Assembly (NCBI RefSeq): GCF_036013645.1
Contig: NZ_CP107869.1
Location: 9,424,001-9,488,000 of the forward strand
Origin: Streptomyces sp. NBC_00490
Lineage (GTDB): Bacteria; Actinomycetota; Actinomycetes; Streptomycetales; Streptomycetaceae
DNA: 64,000 nucleotides
Direction of reading: 5' to 3'
Positions 53,943 through 62,950 of the stretch are shown here, one piece after another. Position numbers and translations under genes: made by a program. Under the pieces are notes generated by a model, which saw nothing but the letters and a program-made list of their open reading frames with translations, was not told where the DNA came from and searched no databases. How positions within the stretch are numbered: the first letter of the stretch is position 1; the number at the start of each line of letters is the position of its first letter.

Positions 53943-55748
53943 CTACGGGACGAGCTCCCAGTCCTGCGAGCCGTCCGTGGTCGCGTTCTGCAAGGTCAGA
54001 GGTGCTCCGTCGGAGGCGCCGGTCAGGTAGAGGCTCGTGTTCTTGACCGACTGCAGTTTGTAGAAGCCGTCGCTGGTCTTGATCAGGTTCCAGCTGCCGG
54101 TGGCGCTGTCGTCGACCCATTGGCCGATCCGTTGGCCGGCCGTCGCGTTGCCCGTCCAGATGGCCGCCGCACGGCCGCCCGACTTGTTGAGCAGGGTCGT
54201 GCCGCCGTTCGGTTCGGTCACCACGTGCCAGTACTGGGTGTCCGGGTTCGCCGCGGCGCCGGGCTCCTCCAGGGCGACATCGGGGACGTCGGCGTTGCCG
54301 AGGTTCGCGTCGTTGGTGTTGTTCCCGGTACCGATCACCTGGTCGGTCCTGCGGTTGACCAACTGGTAGTACGCCCCTGCTGATTGGCCGAGGTCGACGT
54401 CGGAGTAGGCGATCGTCGAGGTGCCCTGGTTGTTGAGGATCGCGATGCGGCCGGTGCCGTCGACGTACTGCAGGTTGCGGCTGTAAGCGGCCGGTGAGGT
54501 GGTCTGGTACTCCTTCCACGTGCCGTCGCTGCGTCCGCTCTCGTTGACCCAGACGCTGCCGCTCGCCGCCGCGTTGTAGACCAGGCGCCCACCGGGCAGC
54601 CTGACGATCACCGGACTGCCGTTTCCGGCGAGCGGACGGGAGCGGGAGTCGACCGGCAGGGAGGCGACGTCCGTGCCGGTGGCCGAACCGCGGTAGAACT
54701 GCAACGGGTTGTCGGCGACCACGTACCTGGTGTTGGCTCCGCCGCCCCAGTACTCGAAGGGGAGCATCCACTTGCCGTCCGTGGTGCGCACGACGTTCGC
54801 CATGCCCGGCCGCCCGCCGCCGATCTCCGTCTTGCCGCCTCCCATGTTCTGGGTCAGTCCGGCGACGTCGACGACGGGGGCGCTCCACTGCGCGCTACGT
54901 CCGTCCCAGGTCTTGTGCGCGAGGATCTGGCCCAGCGAGTCCGTGGCGGTGTCGTTGGCGGGGTCCAGCGTCGGGACTCCGGTGCTCGCGTTGAAGCCGG
55001 TGTAGTCGTTCTCGTCGGAGTAGTAGCAGACGAGTTGGCCCTTGTAGACCATCAGGTACGGCTCCCACAGGGGATCCACCTGCTTGTTCGTGTTCGCGGC
55101 GGCGATGTTCTTCCCGGTCGCGCCCGCGCTGCCACCCTGCCAGCCGCCGGTCGCGACGATGTTGAGGACCTTCCACGTCGCACCCTCGTCGGTGCTGGAG
55201 TACAGGGCTATCGCCAGGTCCTTGCGGTCCCCGTCGTTGGACGGCGTCCAGTTCGGGTCGGCCGCCTTGTGCTCCTTGTAGTAGTAGTCGTCGCCCGAGA
55301 CGACACTCGCGAGGAGCAGCGTGCCCTGCTTCAGGTTCCCGACGTCCTGCGGCAGCGTGTAGAGGTACGGGTTCGTCCAATTGCTCGTGTACTTCGCGTA
55401 CTTGGGGTCGCTGGAGAGGTACGCGGGAGCCTTGACCTCCGACAGCGGCTGCCACGACGTACCGCGGTCGTCGCTCTTGTACACGGGGAGGGTCTGTCTG
55501 TCGGCGCTGCCCGTCGCCGACACGACCGTGGACTTCTCGAACGACGCGACCAGACGCCCGCTCGGCAGCTGCGCCGACTTCGGGTAGACCGCGCAGTTGC
55601 CCCGCCCCTTCAGACACGGTTCGCTGCCGAGCTGGTAGAGGATCCCGCCCGTCGGGTTGTACGCCTGCGCACTGGAGGCGGGTATCGCCAGCATCGCTGA
55701 TGCCGCGACGAAGGTTCCCAGCGCTTTTCCTGCTCTTCTTGTGTGCAT
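53943..55748 (-). CDS. Secreted Asp-box glycosidase-like protein with ricin-type lectin domain
   Basis: The 601-aa protein has a signal peptide (ALGTFVAASAMLAIPASSAQ), a propeller with Asp-box repeats (SDDRGTSW and STDEGATW) over residues 35-430, and a C-terminal ricin B-like domain of about 150 residues (YYQLVNRRTDQVIGTGNN, ending LYLTGASDGAPLTLQNATTD). The propeller could belong to the exo-arabinanase (GH93) or sialidase clans. With the beta-galactosidase gene 46 bp upstream it may trim arabinan or galactan side chains. The ATG at 55748 follows AGGAGG. It is the last gene of the sugar operon. Confidence 0.8.
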   Translation of the reverse strand: MHTRRAGKALGTFVAASAMLAIPASSAQAYNPTGGILYQLGSEPCLKGRGNCAVYPKSAQLPSGRLVASFEKSTVVSATGSADRQTLPVYKSDDRGTSWQPLSEVKAPAYLSSDPKYAKYTSNWTNPYLYTLPQDVGNLKQGTLLLASVVSGDDYYYKEHKAADPNWTPSNDGDRKDLAIALYSSTDEGATWKVLNIVATGGWQGGSAGATGKNIAAANTNKQVDPLWEPYLMVYKGQLVCYYSDENDYTGFNASTGVPTLDPANDTATDSLGQILAHKTWDGRSAQWSAPVVDVAGLTQNMGGGKTEIGGGRPGMANVVRTTDGKWMLPFEYWGGGANTRYVVADNPLQFYRGSATGTDVASLPVDSRSRPLAGNGSPVIVRLPGGRLVYNAAASGSVWVNESGRSDGTWKEYQTTSPAAYSRNLQYVDGTGRIAILNNQGTSTIAYSDVDLGQSAGAYYQLVNRRTDQVIGTGNNTNDANLGNADVPDVALEEPGAAANPDTQYWHVVTEPNGGTTLLNKSGGRAAAIWTGNATAGQRIGQWVDDSATGSWNLIKTSDGFYKLQSVKNTSLYLTGASDGAPLTLQNATTDGSQDWELVP

Positions 55749-55794
55749 TGCCCCTCCTGGGGGATGGCCACGGTGGTGCCGGTAAGGGGTCGGG

Positions 55795-57921
55795 TCAGGC
55801 GACGAGTACGCGGACGTCCCAGGCGCCGAGCTCCAGCGCCGTGCCCGCGGGGACGGAGGCGCCGGTCAGCGCGTCGGAGAGGTCCACCGGTGTCTGGACG
55901 CGGGTGGGCTCCCAGCTCCAGTTGTGGACGATGTGGACGCGCCGTCCGTCGGGTGAGGTGCCGGTCGTGGCGGTGACGGATTCCGGGAGGTCCGGCCACG
56001 CGCCGCGGGAGGCCGGCGTCATCCAGGACGCCAGTGCCCGGGCGAGGTCGCGGCCGGGGACGGTACCGACGGTGGTGACGCGGCCGGCGCCGTGGCGGCG
56101 GGTGGTGACGGCGGGCCAGCGGCCGAAGTGCGGGTGGTCGTACTCGACGAGGACGTCGGCGTCGGTGACGGTCAGGCCCTCCGCCCAGTGGGTCGCCGTC
56201 GCGCCCTCGGGCAGGTCGAGCGGTCCGCCGGACGCCGAGCGCAGGGGGACCTCCTGTACGAGGTTGCTGAACTCGTCGTACTGGACGCCCGCGGCGTTGA
56301 CCAGCCGTCCGGGCGCCGGCTCGTGCCGGGCCCGCGCCTCGTGGTCGGCGTAGCCGGTGCGCGGGCCGAGGACCAGGTGGCCGCCGGCCTCCGCGTAGGC
56401 GGCCAGCCAGTCGAGGGTCGAGTCGGCGGCGATGTACAGCGCCGGGACCACGAGGACGGGATGGCGCCGGGCGGCGTCCTGCGGCGTCATTCCCTCCCGG
56501 TCGCCGCGCGGGTCGTGCAGCTGGCGGGCGTGGACCATGCGGACCTGGCGGCCGGCGTCGAAGGCGCCGCGGTAGAAGGGGTCGAAGATGCGGTGGTAGG
56601 CGGTCGGGTCGGGTTCGCCGTCCGGCTTGGCCAGCGGCGGGTACTTCTCCATCAGCCACTTGCTCGGCGTCGAGTACACCATCGTGATGTCGGCGTCCGG
56701 TTCGAGCCCGGCCACCAGCGGACCCGCGGCCTCGAACTCCGCGCCCAGTCTGGCCAGTTCCGCGTAGGTGCGGCCGGGCTGCCCGGTGTGGGGCAGGATG
56801 CCGCCCCAGTAGGTCTCCGCGCCGAAGTGCAGCGTGTGCCAGTGCCAGTACTCGATCATCCGGGCCCCGCGTCCGACCAGCGCCCAGGCGGCCTGGCGCC
56901 ACTGGCCGTCGTAGGCGGGGCGGTTGTCCCACGGCATGCCGATCGAGCCGGCGTTGGTCTCGGTGACCAGGAAGGGCTCCTGGCGGGAGGAGAACATCCA
57001 GTCCGCGGTCTGGTACAGCGCCCAGACGCCGGTGGTCTGCCAGCCCTGCTCGAGACCGTCGGGCGTGGGGTCGGGCAGCAGCAGGTCGTCCTGCATGCCG
57101 TAGTACGCGTTGCCGGTGGCGATGTCGAGCCGGTCGGTCAGCTCGTCGTCCTCCACCCCGGGGCGCTTGTAGGAGATGCAGGTGGTGACGAACTGCTCGG
57201 GCCGGGCGTACTCGCGGACGAGGTCGGCCTGCCAGCCGATGAACTCGGTGACCTGCCGGGCCTGGAACTCCCGCCAGGCGACGTCGTACTGGGGCTGGGC
57301 GTTGCCGTCCGGGGTCCACAGGTCGGCCCAGGTCGACAGCCGGTGCGACCAATAGACCAGTCCCCACTCGCGGTTGAGGGTCTCGACGTCGCCGTACTTG
57401 GCGCGCAGGTGGTCGGTGAAGCGCTGGAAGACGCCGTGGTTGTGGAACAGCTCCAGGCCGGGTTCGTTGTCGACCTGGAAGCCGATGACGGCGGGGTGGT
57501 CGACGTACCGGGCGACGATCTTGCGGATGATCCGCTCGGCGTGGAAGCGGAACGCGGGGTGGGTGAAGTCGACCTCTTGGCGGGCACCCCAGCCGATGCG
57601 CTCGCCGGTGCGACGCTCGCCGGTGATCTCGGGGTACTGGCGGGCGAGCCACGGCGGGACGGCGTACGTCGGGGTGCCGAGGACGACCGAGATGCCCCGC
57701 TCGTGAGCGCCGTCGAGGACCGGCTGGAGCCAGTCGAGGTCGAACCGTCCGTTCTCCGGTTCCCAGGTCGACCACACCGACTCACCGACCCGGATGACGG
57801 TGACATGGGCCTCGGACATCAGGTCCAGGTCGGTCTTGAGACGTTCGTCGGGGCGCTCGTACGGCTGGTACTCGTGGTAGTAAGCGGCGCCGAAGAGGAC
57901 GCGGGCAGGCAGAGCCGCCAT
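55795..57921 (-). CDS. Beta-galactosidase, family GH42
   Basis: The 708-aa protein has no signal peptide, so it works inside on imported oligosaccharides. It begins FGAAYYHEYQPYERP, as in the family. The acid/base is E153 in FQVDNEPGLE and the nucleophile E321 in FLVTETNAGS. The trimerisation domain follows (about 400-600), then a small beta domain. GH42 enzymes often release galactose from galactan or arabinogalactan pieces. The ATG at 57921 is set by GGAGG. The gene follows the ABC permease genes and precedes the secreted Asp-box gene. Confidence 0.95.
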   Translation of the reverse strand: MAALPARVLFGAAYYHEYQPYERPDERLKTDLDLMSEAHVTVIRVGESVWSTWEPENGRFDLDWLQPVLDGAHERGISVVLGTPTYAVPPWLARQYPEITGERRTGERIGWGARQEVDFTHPAFRFHAERIIRKIVARYVDHPAVIGFQVDNEPGLELFHNHGVFQRFTDHLRAKYGDVETLNREWGLVYWSHRLSTWADLWTPDGNAQPQYDVAWREFQARQVTEFIGWQADLVREYARPEQFVTTCISYKRPGVEDDELTDRLDIATGNAYYGMQDDLLLPDPTPDGLEQGWQTTGVWALYQTADWMFSSRQEPFLVTETNAGSIGMPWDNRPAYDGQWRQAAWALVGRGARMIEYWHWHTLHFGAETYWGGILPHTGQPGRTYAELARLGAEFEAAGPLVAGLEPDADITMVYSTPSKWLMEKYPPLAKPDGEPDPTAYHRIFDPFYRGAFDAGRQVRMVHARQLHDPRGDREGMTPQDAARRHPVLVVPALYIAADSTLDWLAAYAEAGGHLVLGPRTGYADHEARARHEPAPGRLVNAAGVQYDEFSNLVQEVPLRSASGGPLDLPEGATATHWAEGLTVTDADVLVEYDHPHFGRWPAVTTRRHGAGRVTTVGTVPGRDLARALASWMTPASRGAWPDLPESVTATTGTSPDGRRVHIVHNWSWEPTRVQTPVDLSDALTGASVPAGTALELGAWDVRVLVA

Positions 57922-57967
57922 GAAGGAAACCTCCGGGGAAGGGGGAGTGGTACGAGGGCTGCGTGCC

Positions 57968-58909
57968 CTACTGCTTGACGCCGCCGGCGGCAAGGCCGCT
58001 CTGCCAGTACCGCTGCAGGAGCAGGAAGGCCACGACGAGGGGCAGGATCGAGATCAGGGAGCCGGTCACGACGAGCGCGAGCATGTCGCTGCTGGAGCCG
58101 GCCCCGCCGTTCTGGGCCTGGGCGGCCCAGGAGGACAGGCCGACCGTGATCGGGTACAGGTCCGGGTCATTCAGCATGATCAGCGGCAGGAAGTAGTTGT
58201 TCCAGGTCGCCACCAGCGTGAACAGCAGCACGGTCACCAGGCCGGGTGCGAGCAGCCGCAGGGCGATGGTGAAGAAGATCCGGGCTTCCCCGGCGCCGTC
58301 GATGCGGGCGGCCTCCAGGATGCTGTCCGGCACGGCGTCCTGGGCGTAGACCCGCATGAGGTAGAGGCCGAACGGGTTGACCAGGGAGGGCAGGATGATC
58401 GCCCAGGGGGTGTTGACCAGGCCCGCCTCCGCGAAGAGCAGGTAGGTCGGGATCGCGAGGGCGGTGGTCGGGACCATAACGGCGCCGAGGACCAGGTTGA
58501 AGCCCAACCGGTCGCCGCGGAAACGGAACTTGGCGAAGCCGTACCCGGCCGCGGCCGCGAGCAGGGCGGCACCGACGGAGCTCACCACGGCGTACATCAC
58601 CGTGTTGAGGAGCCAGTGCACGAAGACCCCGTCGTCCTGGGTGAAGGTCGCCTTGACGTTCGCCAGCAGCTGTGGGGCGTCCGAGAACCACAGGCCAAAG
58701 CTGTTGAACAGATCCTGGGTGCTCTTGGTCGAGGCGATCAGCAGCCAGAACAGGGGGAGGAGGAAGTAGGCCAGGGCGGCCAGCATGGCGATCGTCAGCG
58801 GGGTGCTGCGGCGCCCGGAGGACGGCGCGCGCCGGCCGCGCGTCGCGGGCTTCCGGCCCTTCACCGGGGTGCTCGTGGTCCCCGGGGGCGGGGCTGTGGT
58901 GGTCGTCAC
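57968..58909 (-). CDS. Sugar ABC transporter permease, MalG type
   Basis: A 313-aa permease with six membrane helices and the EAA loop (EAARIDGAGEARIFFTIALR), as in the carbohydrate uptake CUT1 class. The N-terminal 40 residues are Pro/Thr/Arg-rich and cytoplasmic. The GTG at 58909 overlaps the stop of the first permease by 4 bp (GTGA), with AGGAGG before it. As is usual, the ATPase is not in the operon and is probably the shared MsiK. Confidence 0.93.
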   Translation of the reverse strand: MTTTTAPPPGTTSTPVKGRKPATRGRRAPSSGRRSTPLTIAMLAALAYFLLPLFWLLIASTKSTQDLFNSFGLWFSDAPQLLANVKATFTQDDGVFVHWLLNTVMYAVVSSVGAALLAAAAGYGFAKFRFRGDRLGFNLVLGAVMVPTTALAIPTYLLFAEAGLVNTPWAIILPSLVNPFGLYLMRVYAQDAVPDSILEAARIDGAGEARIFFTIALRLLAPGLVTVLLFTLVATWNNYFLPLIMLNDPDLYPITVGLSSWAAQAQNGGAGSSSDMLALVVTGSLISILPLVVAFLLLQRYWQSGLAAGGVKQ

Positions 58910-59802
58910 GGGGTCCTCCTGCGGTTCGCGGTGAGCAGGATGGCGTAGGAGGCGATCACGATGACGAGGCCGAGGAGGAAGGACACCGTGGCCGCGTAGT
59001 TGACCTGCTGGCCGGTGAAGGCGAGGGAGTAGGCGTAGAGGTTGGCGGTGTAGGAGCTGCTGATGACGTCCGGGGCGACCTTCATCAGCAGGTTCGGTTC
59101 GTTGAAGAGCTGGAAGCTGCCGATGACGGAGAACAGCAGGGTGAGCATCAACGCCGGCTTGAGCGCGGGGAGTTTGACGGACCAGGCGATGCGCCAGGCG
59201 CCGGCGCCGTCCATGGCCGCCGCTTCGTAGAGCTCGGTGGGGATGGTGCGCAGGGCGGCGTACAGGATGATCATGTTGTAGCCGACGAACTCCCAGGTCA
59301 CGATGTTCGCGAGGCTGCCGAGCATCCAGCCCTCGCTGAGGAATCGCGGGACCGGCAGGTCCAGGTCCCGGCTCAGCTGGGCGAACGGGCCGAAGTCCGG
59401 GCCGTACAGATAGCCCCACATGAGGGCCGCGACCACGCTGGGCACGGCGTACGGCACGAAGATGCCCAGCCGGATCACCCGGGCCAGCCGCAGCAGCCCG
59501 CTGTCCAACGCGAGGGCGAACAGCAGGGCGAGCAGCAGCATCACCGGGACCTGGATCACGAAGAACAGCGCGACACGTCCGACGCCATGGATGAGCTGCG
59601 GGTCCTGGACGGCCTTGACGTAGTTGTCCAGTCCGACGAAGGCCGTGCCGCCGATGAGGCGTTCCTGGAAGAGGCTGAGGTAGGCGGCGTAGCCGAGCGG
59701 GGCGAGGAAGAGCAGGAGGAAGAGCACCATGAACGGTGCGACGAACAGCGGTCCTGCCGCACGGCGCTTGCCCTTGGCGGGGGCCGCGGTGGTGGCAGCC
59801 AT
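58906..59802 (-). CDS. Sugar ABC transporter permease, MalF type
   Basis: A 298-aa permease with six helices (GPLFVAPFMVLFLLLFLAPL first) and the EAA loop EAAAMDGAGAWRIAWSVKLP. It forms the channel with the second permease. The start ATG at 59802 directly follows the stop of the binding protein gene, and its own stop overlaps the next start by 4 bp. Confidence 0.93.
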   Translation of the reverse strand: MAATTAAPAKGKRRAAGPLFVAPFMVLFLLLFLAPLGYAAYLSLFQERLIGGTAFVGLDNYVKAVQDPQLIHGVGRVALFFVIQVPVMLLLALLFALALDSGLLRLARVIRLGIFVPYAVPSVVAALMWGYLYGPDFGPFAQLSRDLDLPVPRFLSEGWMLGSLANIVTWEFVGYNMIILYAALRTIPTELYEAAAMDGAGAWRIAWSVKLPALKPALMLTLLFSVIGSFQLFNEPNLLMKVAPDVISSSYTANLYAYSLAFTGQQVNYAATVSFLLGLVIVIASYAILLTANRRRTP

Positions 59803-59803
59803 C

Positions 59804-61195
59804 TCAGCTCCCCTTGACGGTGAAGCCCTGGCCCTTGGCGTACGTCGTCAGTCGCGACTGCCACGTGCCGAGCGCGCGGACGGTGTCGGTCTTGTCGGCG
59901 AGGGACTTGCCGACCGTCTCTGTCCAGTCGGTGGCCGCCTGGTCGAGGAACGGCGGCCACTGGAAGGAGGAGTTGACCGTGGAACTGATGTCGGCGAACA
60001 GCTGGTTGACCTTCTGGCCGCCGTAGAACGACGGTGCCTGGCCGACGAACTCGGCGTCCGTGAGCAGGGCCTTGGTCGCCGGGAAGAAGAACTGCTCGGT
60101 GGCGAACATCCGGGCGCTGGCCGGGTCGGAGTTGAGGAACTTCGCGAACTCGGCCGCCGCGATGGGGTTCTTGGTCGAGCGGATGACCGCGGTGGTCGAG
60201 CCGCCCCAGTTGCCCGAACTGGGCTTGGCGGCGTCCCACTGCGGCAGCGGGGCCGCCCGCCACTTGCCCGCGGTGGCCTTGGCGGAGCCGGAGAGGAAGA
60301 CGGGTCCCCAGGCCGCGGTGAGCCAGGTGGCGTACTTGCCCTTGTTGAGGGCCGCGTACCAGCCGTCGGTGAAGTCGGGCTCGACGCCGATGACGCCCTC
60401 CTTGGCGAGCCCGCCCCAGTACTCGCCGAGCTTGCGGGAGACGGCGTCGTCGACACTGATGGCGATGTCGCTCTTGCCGGAGGTGATATAGGGCTTGGCG
60501 CCCGCCTGCCACTGCAGGCCGTGCCAGGCGGCGGGCTGGTTCGCCGCGAGGTTGGTGAGGTAGACGTCCGGGTCGGCCTTGTGGAGCTTGCGTGCCGCCG
60601 CGGCGAACTCGTCCCAGGTCCCGGGGACGTCGATGCCGTGCTTGTCGAAGATGTCCTTGCGGTACAGCATGCCCATCGGGCCGGTGTCCTGGGGGATCGC
60701 CCAGACCTCGCCGTCGCTGCCGCTGACCTGGCCCCAGGTCCAGTCCACGAACTGGTTCTTGAGGGCGGAGGCGCCGTAAGGACGCAGGTCCAGGAGGCTG
60801 TTGGTGATCGTGAAGGTCGGGATGGCCTGGTACTCGATCTGCACCATGTCCGGAGCGCCGCTTCCGGCCTTCAGCGCGGTACGCAACTTGGTGTACTGCG
60901 GGGTGCCCTGACCGGCGTTGACGATCTTGATCTTGACGGCCGGGTACTTCTTCTCGAAGAGGGCGACCTCCTTGGCGATGTTCGGGACCCAGGTCCAGAA
61001 CGTCAGCTCGGTCGGAGTCTTCATCGCCTTGTCGATGTCGGCCTGACTGACCGGCTTCGCGGCCGACGAGGAACCGCCGGAGTCACCGCCGCCGCACGCC
61101 GTCAGGGCGGCGCCTAGCGACAGGGCGCCCGTCGCGGTGAGGAACAGACGACGGTTCATGGAGGAGGGGCTGACGAAGGATCCGGATGTGGGCAT
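59804..61195 (-). CDS. Sugar-binding lipoprotein of an ABC importer
   Basis: The 463-aa protein has a Tat-like signal (NRRLFLTATGAL) and lipobox LTAC with the lipid cysteine at C34, so it is anchored to the membrane outside. The family 1 binding fold follows, with TELTFWTWVPN and ANAGQGT-like sugar segments. It should bind an oligosaccharide for the permeases downstream. The ATG at 61195 follows GGGAG; an internal ATG 12 codons later (MNRRLF) would also keep the signal. Confidence 0.93.
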   Translation of the reverse strand: MPTSGSFVSPSSMNRRLFLTATGALSLGAALTACGGGDSGGSSSAAKPVSQADIDKAMKTPTELTFWTWVPNIAKEVALFEKKYPAVKIKIVNAGQGTPQYTKLRTALKAGSGAPDMVQIEYQAIPTFTITNSLLDLRPYGASALKNQFVDWTWGQVSGSDGEVWAIPQDTGPMGMLYRKDIFDKHGIDVPGTWDEFAAAARKLHKADPDVYLTNLAANQPAAWHGLQWQAGAKPYITSGKSDIAISVDDAVSRKLGEYWGGLAKEGVIGVEPDFTDGWYAALNKGKYATWLTAAWGPVFLSGSAKATAGKWRAAPLPQWDAAKPSSGNWGGSTTAVIRSTKNPIAAAEFAKFLNSDPASARMFATEQFFFPATKALLTDAEFVGQAPSFYGGQKVNQLFADISSTVNSSFQWPPFLDQAATDWTETVGKSLADKTDTVRALGTWQSRLTTYAKGQGFTVKGS

Positions 61196-61517
61196 GGTGA
61201 ACTCCCGCCGATGGCGAAGGGACGGCACGCCGGGGGAGGGCGTGCGGAAAGGTGGATGGCGAAGGGGAGAGCGTGCGTGGCGCGACGATCTGGACGTCGA
61301 AGCCGACGGGTTCGGTAAAGCGCGGTGGCGCGGGCCGCCAAACGGCTCGGGAGCCGCTGGGCGAAGGGAACGCGTACGTCGTCCGGGTGGCGGGGTCGTC
61401 CGCTGTGGCGGGGACGCGGTCGGGCTGGGCAGGGGCTGAGCTGCGGCCGGTGCGGCCGCCAGACCCTGGGCTCACGGGCCGGGTCCGGGCTCTGGAGCCC
61501 GAACTGGTCGGCGCCGT
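61196..61517. promoter_or_regulatory. Promoter region of the sugar ABC operon
   Basis: These 322 bp lie between the lacI stop and the binding-protein gene and should hold the operon promoter. I see no clear -10/-35 and no good LacI-type palindrome. A 7-bp inverted repeat (61225-61245) lies in the leader, 30-50 bases before the start. Confidence 0.4.
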
Positions 61518-62660
61518 TCAGCGGCGGGTGGACGGGTCTTTCTCAGGGAGCCGGTGAGGGGACACCTCTCCAGGGGATCGGGAGGCGCTATGTCGTCGGC
61601 GTCCCGGCGGTGTCCGGGGCGGCGGGGGCTGGGTCGAGGCGCGCACGATGAGGTCGACCGGCGGATCGCTCGCCGGCAGAGCCTGTGCCTGCGGGTTGTC
61701 GATGGCGTGCACGAGTCGCTTGAGGCCCTCCTGCGCCACCGTGTCGAACGGCTGTCGCACCGTGGTCAGGGGAGGGGTCACATAGGCGGCGACCGGGATG
61801 TCGTCGAAGCCGACGACGCTGACGTCCTGCGGCACCCTCCGCCCGGCTTCCGCCAGCGCCCGGATCAGGCCGATGGCCATGTCGTCGTTGGCGGCGAACA
61901 CCGCCGTCACCTCGGGGTCGGCGGCCAGTTCCCGGCCCGCCGCGTAGCCGGAGGCGGCCGACCAGTCGCCCTCGATGACCGGCGGCACGTCCCTGTCGTG
62001 TGCGGCCAGTGCCGACCGCCATCCCTCGAGACGGTCCTTGGCGGCGTACCACCGCTGGGGGCCGGCGAGGTGATGGACCGTCGCGTGTCCCAGGTCCAGC
62101 AGATGCTCGACGACCGCCCGTGCCATCCGGTCGGCGCCCCGTCCCCCGAACAGCACCGTGGAGGCCGTGAAGGGCTGCGGTGCGCCGAGAACCAGCACCG
62201 GCACGTCGACGCGGAGGGGTTCGGCTTCGCCGCCGCCCGGCTCGTCGATCGGCTCGGAGATGACGATGCCGTCCACGCCCTGATCGAGGAGCGAGCCGAC
62301 GGCGCCGGCGAGGCCCGCCGGGTCGCCCTCCATCGTGTTGACCACGCGCAGCGCGTAGCCCGTGTCCCGGACGACCCGCTCCACACCCATGAGCAGTGAG
62401 GCGGGACCGTACAGGGCCGTGCCCAGTGTCACCACGCCGATCGAGCGGGTCCGCCCGGAGGCCAGCGCCCGGGCGGCGTTGTTGCGCCGGTAGCCGAGCT
62501 GTTCGGCGGCGTCGAGGACGCGCCGGCGTACGTCGGCGGAGACGTACGGCTCGTCGTTGAAGACCCTCGACACCGTCTTCTGGGAGACCCCGGCCACCCG
62601 GGCCACATCCACACTGCGCGGTGCGCCGGGGCTTTTGTCCCGTCCAGTACCTCGCGTCAT
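61518..62660 (-). CDS. LacI-family regulator of the sugar operon
   Basis: The 380-aa repressor has the helix-turn-helix near residues 15-40 (SVDVARVAGVSQKTVSRVFN), the hinge RRNNAARALASGR, and a periplasmic-binding-like sugar-sensing core (TRSIGVVTLGTALYGPA; EVTAVFAANDDMAIGLIRAL; DVSVVGFDDIPVAAYVTPPL). The C-terminal 40 residues are Pro/Arg-rich and disordered. ATG 62660 is set by GGGAG. It is transcribed in the same direction as the ABC, GH42 and Asp-box genes and most likely controls them in response to galactose- or arabinose-containing sugars. Its promoter region has an unusual inverted repeat. Confidence 0.93.
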   Translation of the reverse strand: MTRGTGRDKSPGAPRSVDVARVAGVSQKTVSRVFNDEPYVSADVRRRVLDAAEQLGYRRNNAARALASGRTRSIGVVTLGTALYGPASLLMGVERVVRDTGYALRVVNTMEGDPAGLAGAVGSLLDQGVDGIVISEPIDEPGGGEAEPLRVDVPVLVLGAPQPFTASTVLFGGRGADRMARAVVEHLLDLGHATVHHLAGPQRWYAAKDRLEGWRSALAAHDRDVPPVIEGDWSAASGYAAGRELAADPEVTAVFAANDDMAIGLIRALAEAGRRVPQDVSVVGFDDIPVAAYVTPPLTTVRQPFDTVAQEGLKRLVHAIDNPQAQALPASDPPVDLIVRASTQPPPPRTPPGRRRHSASRSPGEVSPHRLPEKDPSTRR

Positions 62661-62705
62661 GACGTCTCCCGATGGCCGCACGATCAAGCCCGCTCCCGTC
62701 AGACG

Positions 62706-62757
62706 CCGTATGTCTGACTGCGCGGTCATGTCTACGCAGTCATACGGTGGCCGTCAA
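62706..62757 (-). promoter_or_regulatory. Promoter of lacI with overlapping inverted repeat
   Basis: On the minus strand TTGACG (62752-62757) and TAGACA (62729-62734) are spaced by 17 bases, a good vegetative promoter about 70 bp before the lacI start. The arms CCGTATG plus ACTGCG (62706-62722, with four extra bases) and CGCAGT plus CATACGG (62735-62747) form an inverted repeat that straddles the -10 box. This could be an operator for autoregulation. A second imperfect repeat is at 62763-62785. Confidence 0.5.
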
Positions 62758-62950
62758 GAGCTCGGAACGTATCCGTAACGTTCGGTCGGTCCTGGGCCGC
62801 CGACAGGACCGGCGCCGTGGCGGCGAACAACCGGCGCCGACAGCGGCGCGGCGGGCGTCTCGCACCCTGGAACGCGGCCTTCCTGCACGGCTCGGTCTGC
62901 CGGGAGACGGGGGCTCTGACCAGGCGCGACGCTCAGGGAGGACCGGCGCG

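Noticed and set aside
61225..61245. 7-bp inverted repeat in the leader of the binding protein gene, considered as an operator or terminator
   Set aside because: Too short and not CG-centred like LacI sites; no U tract follows.
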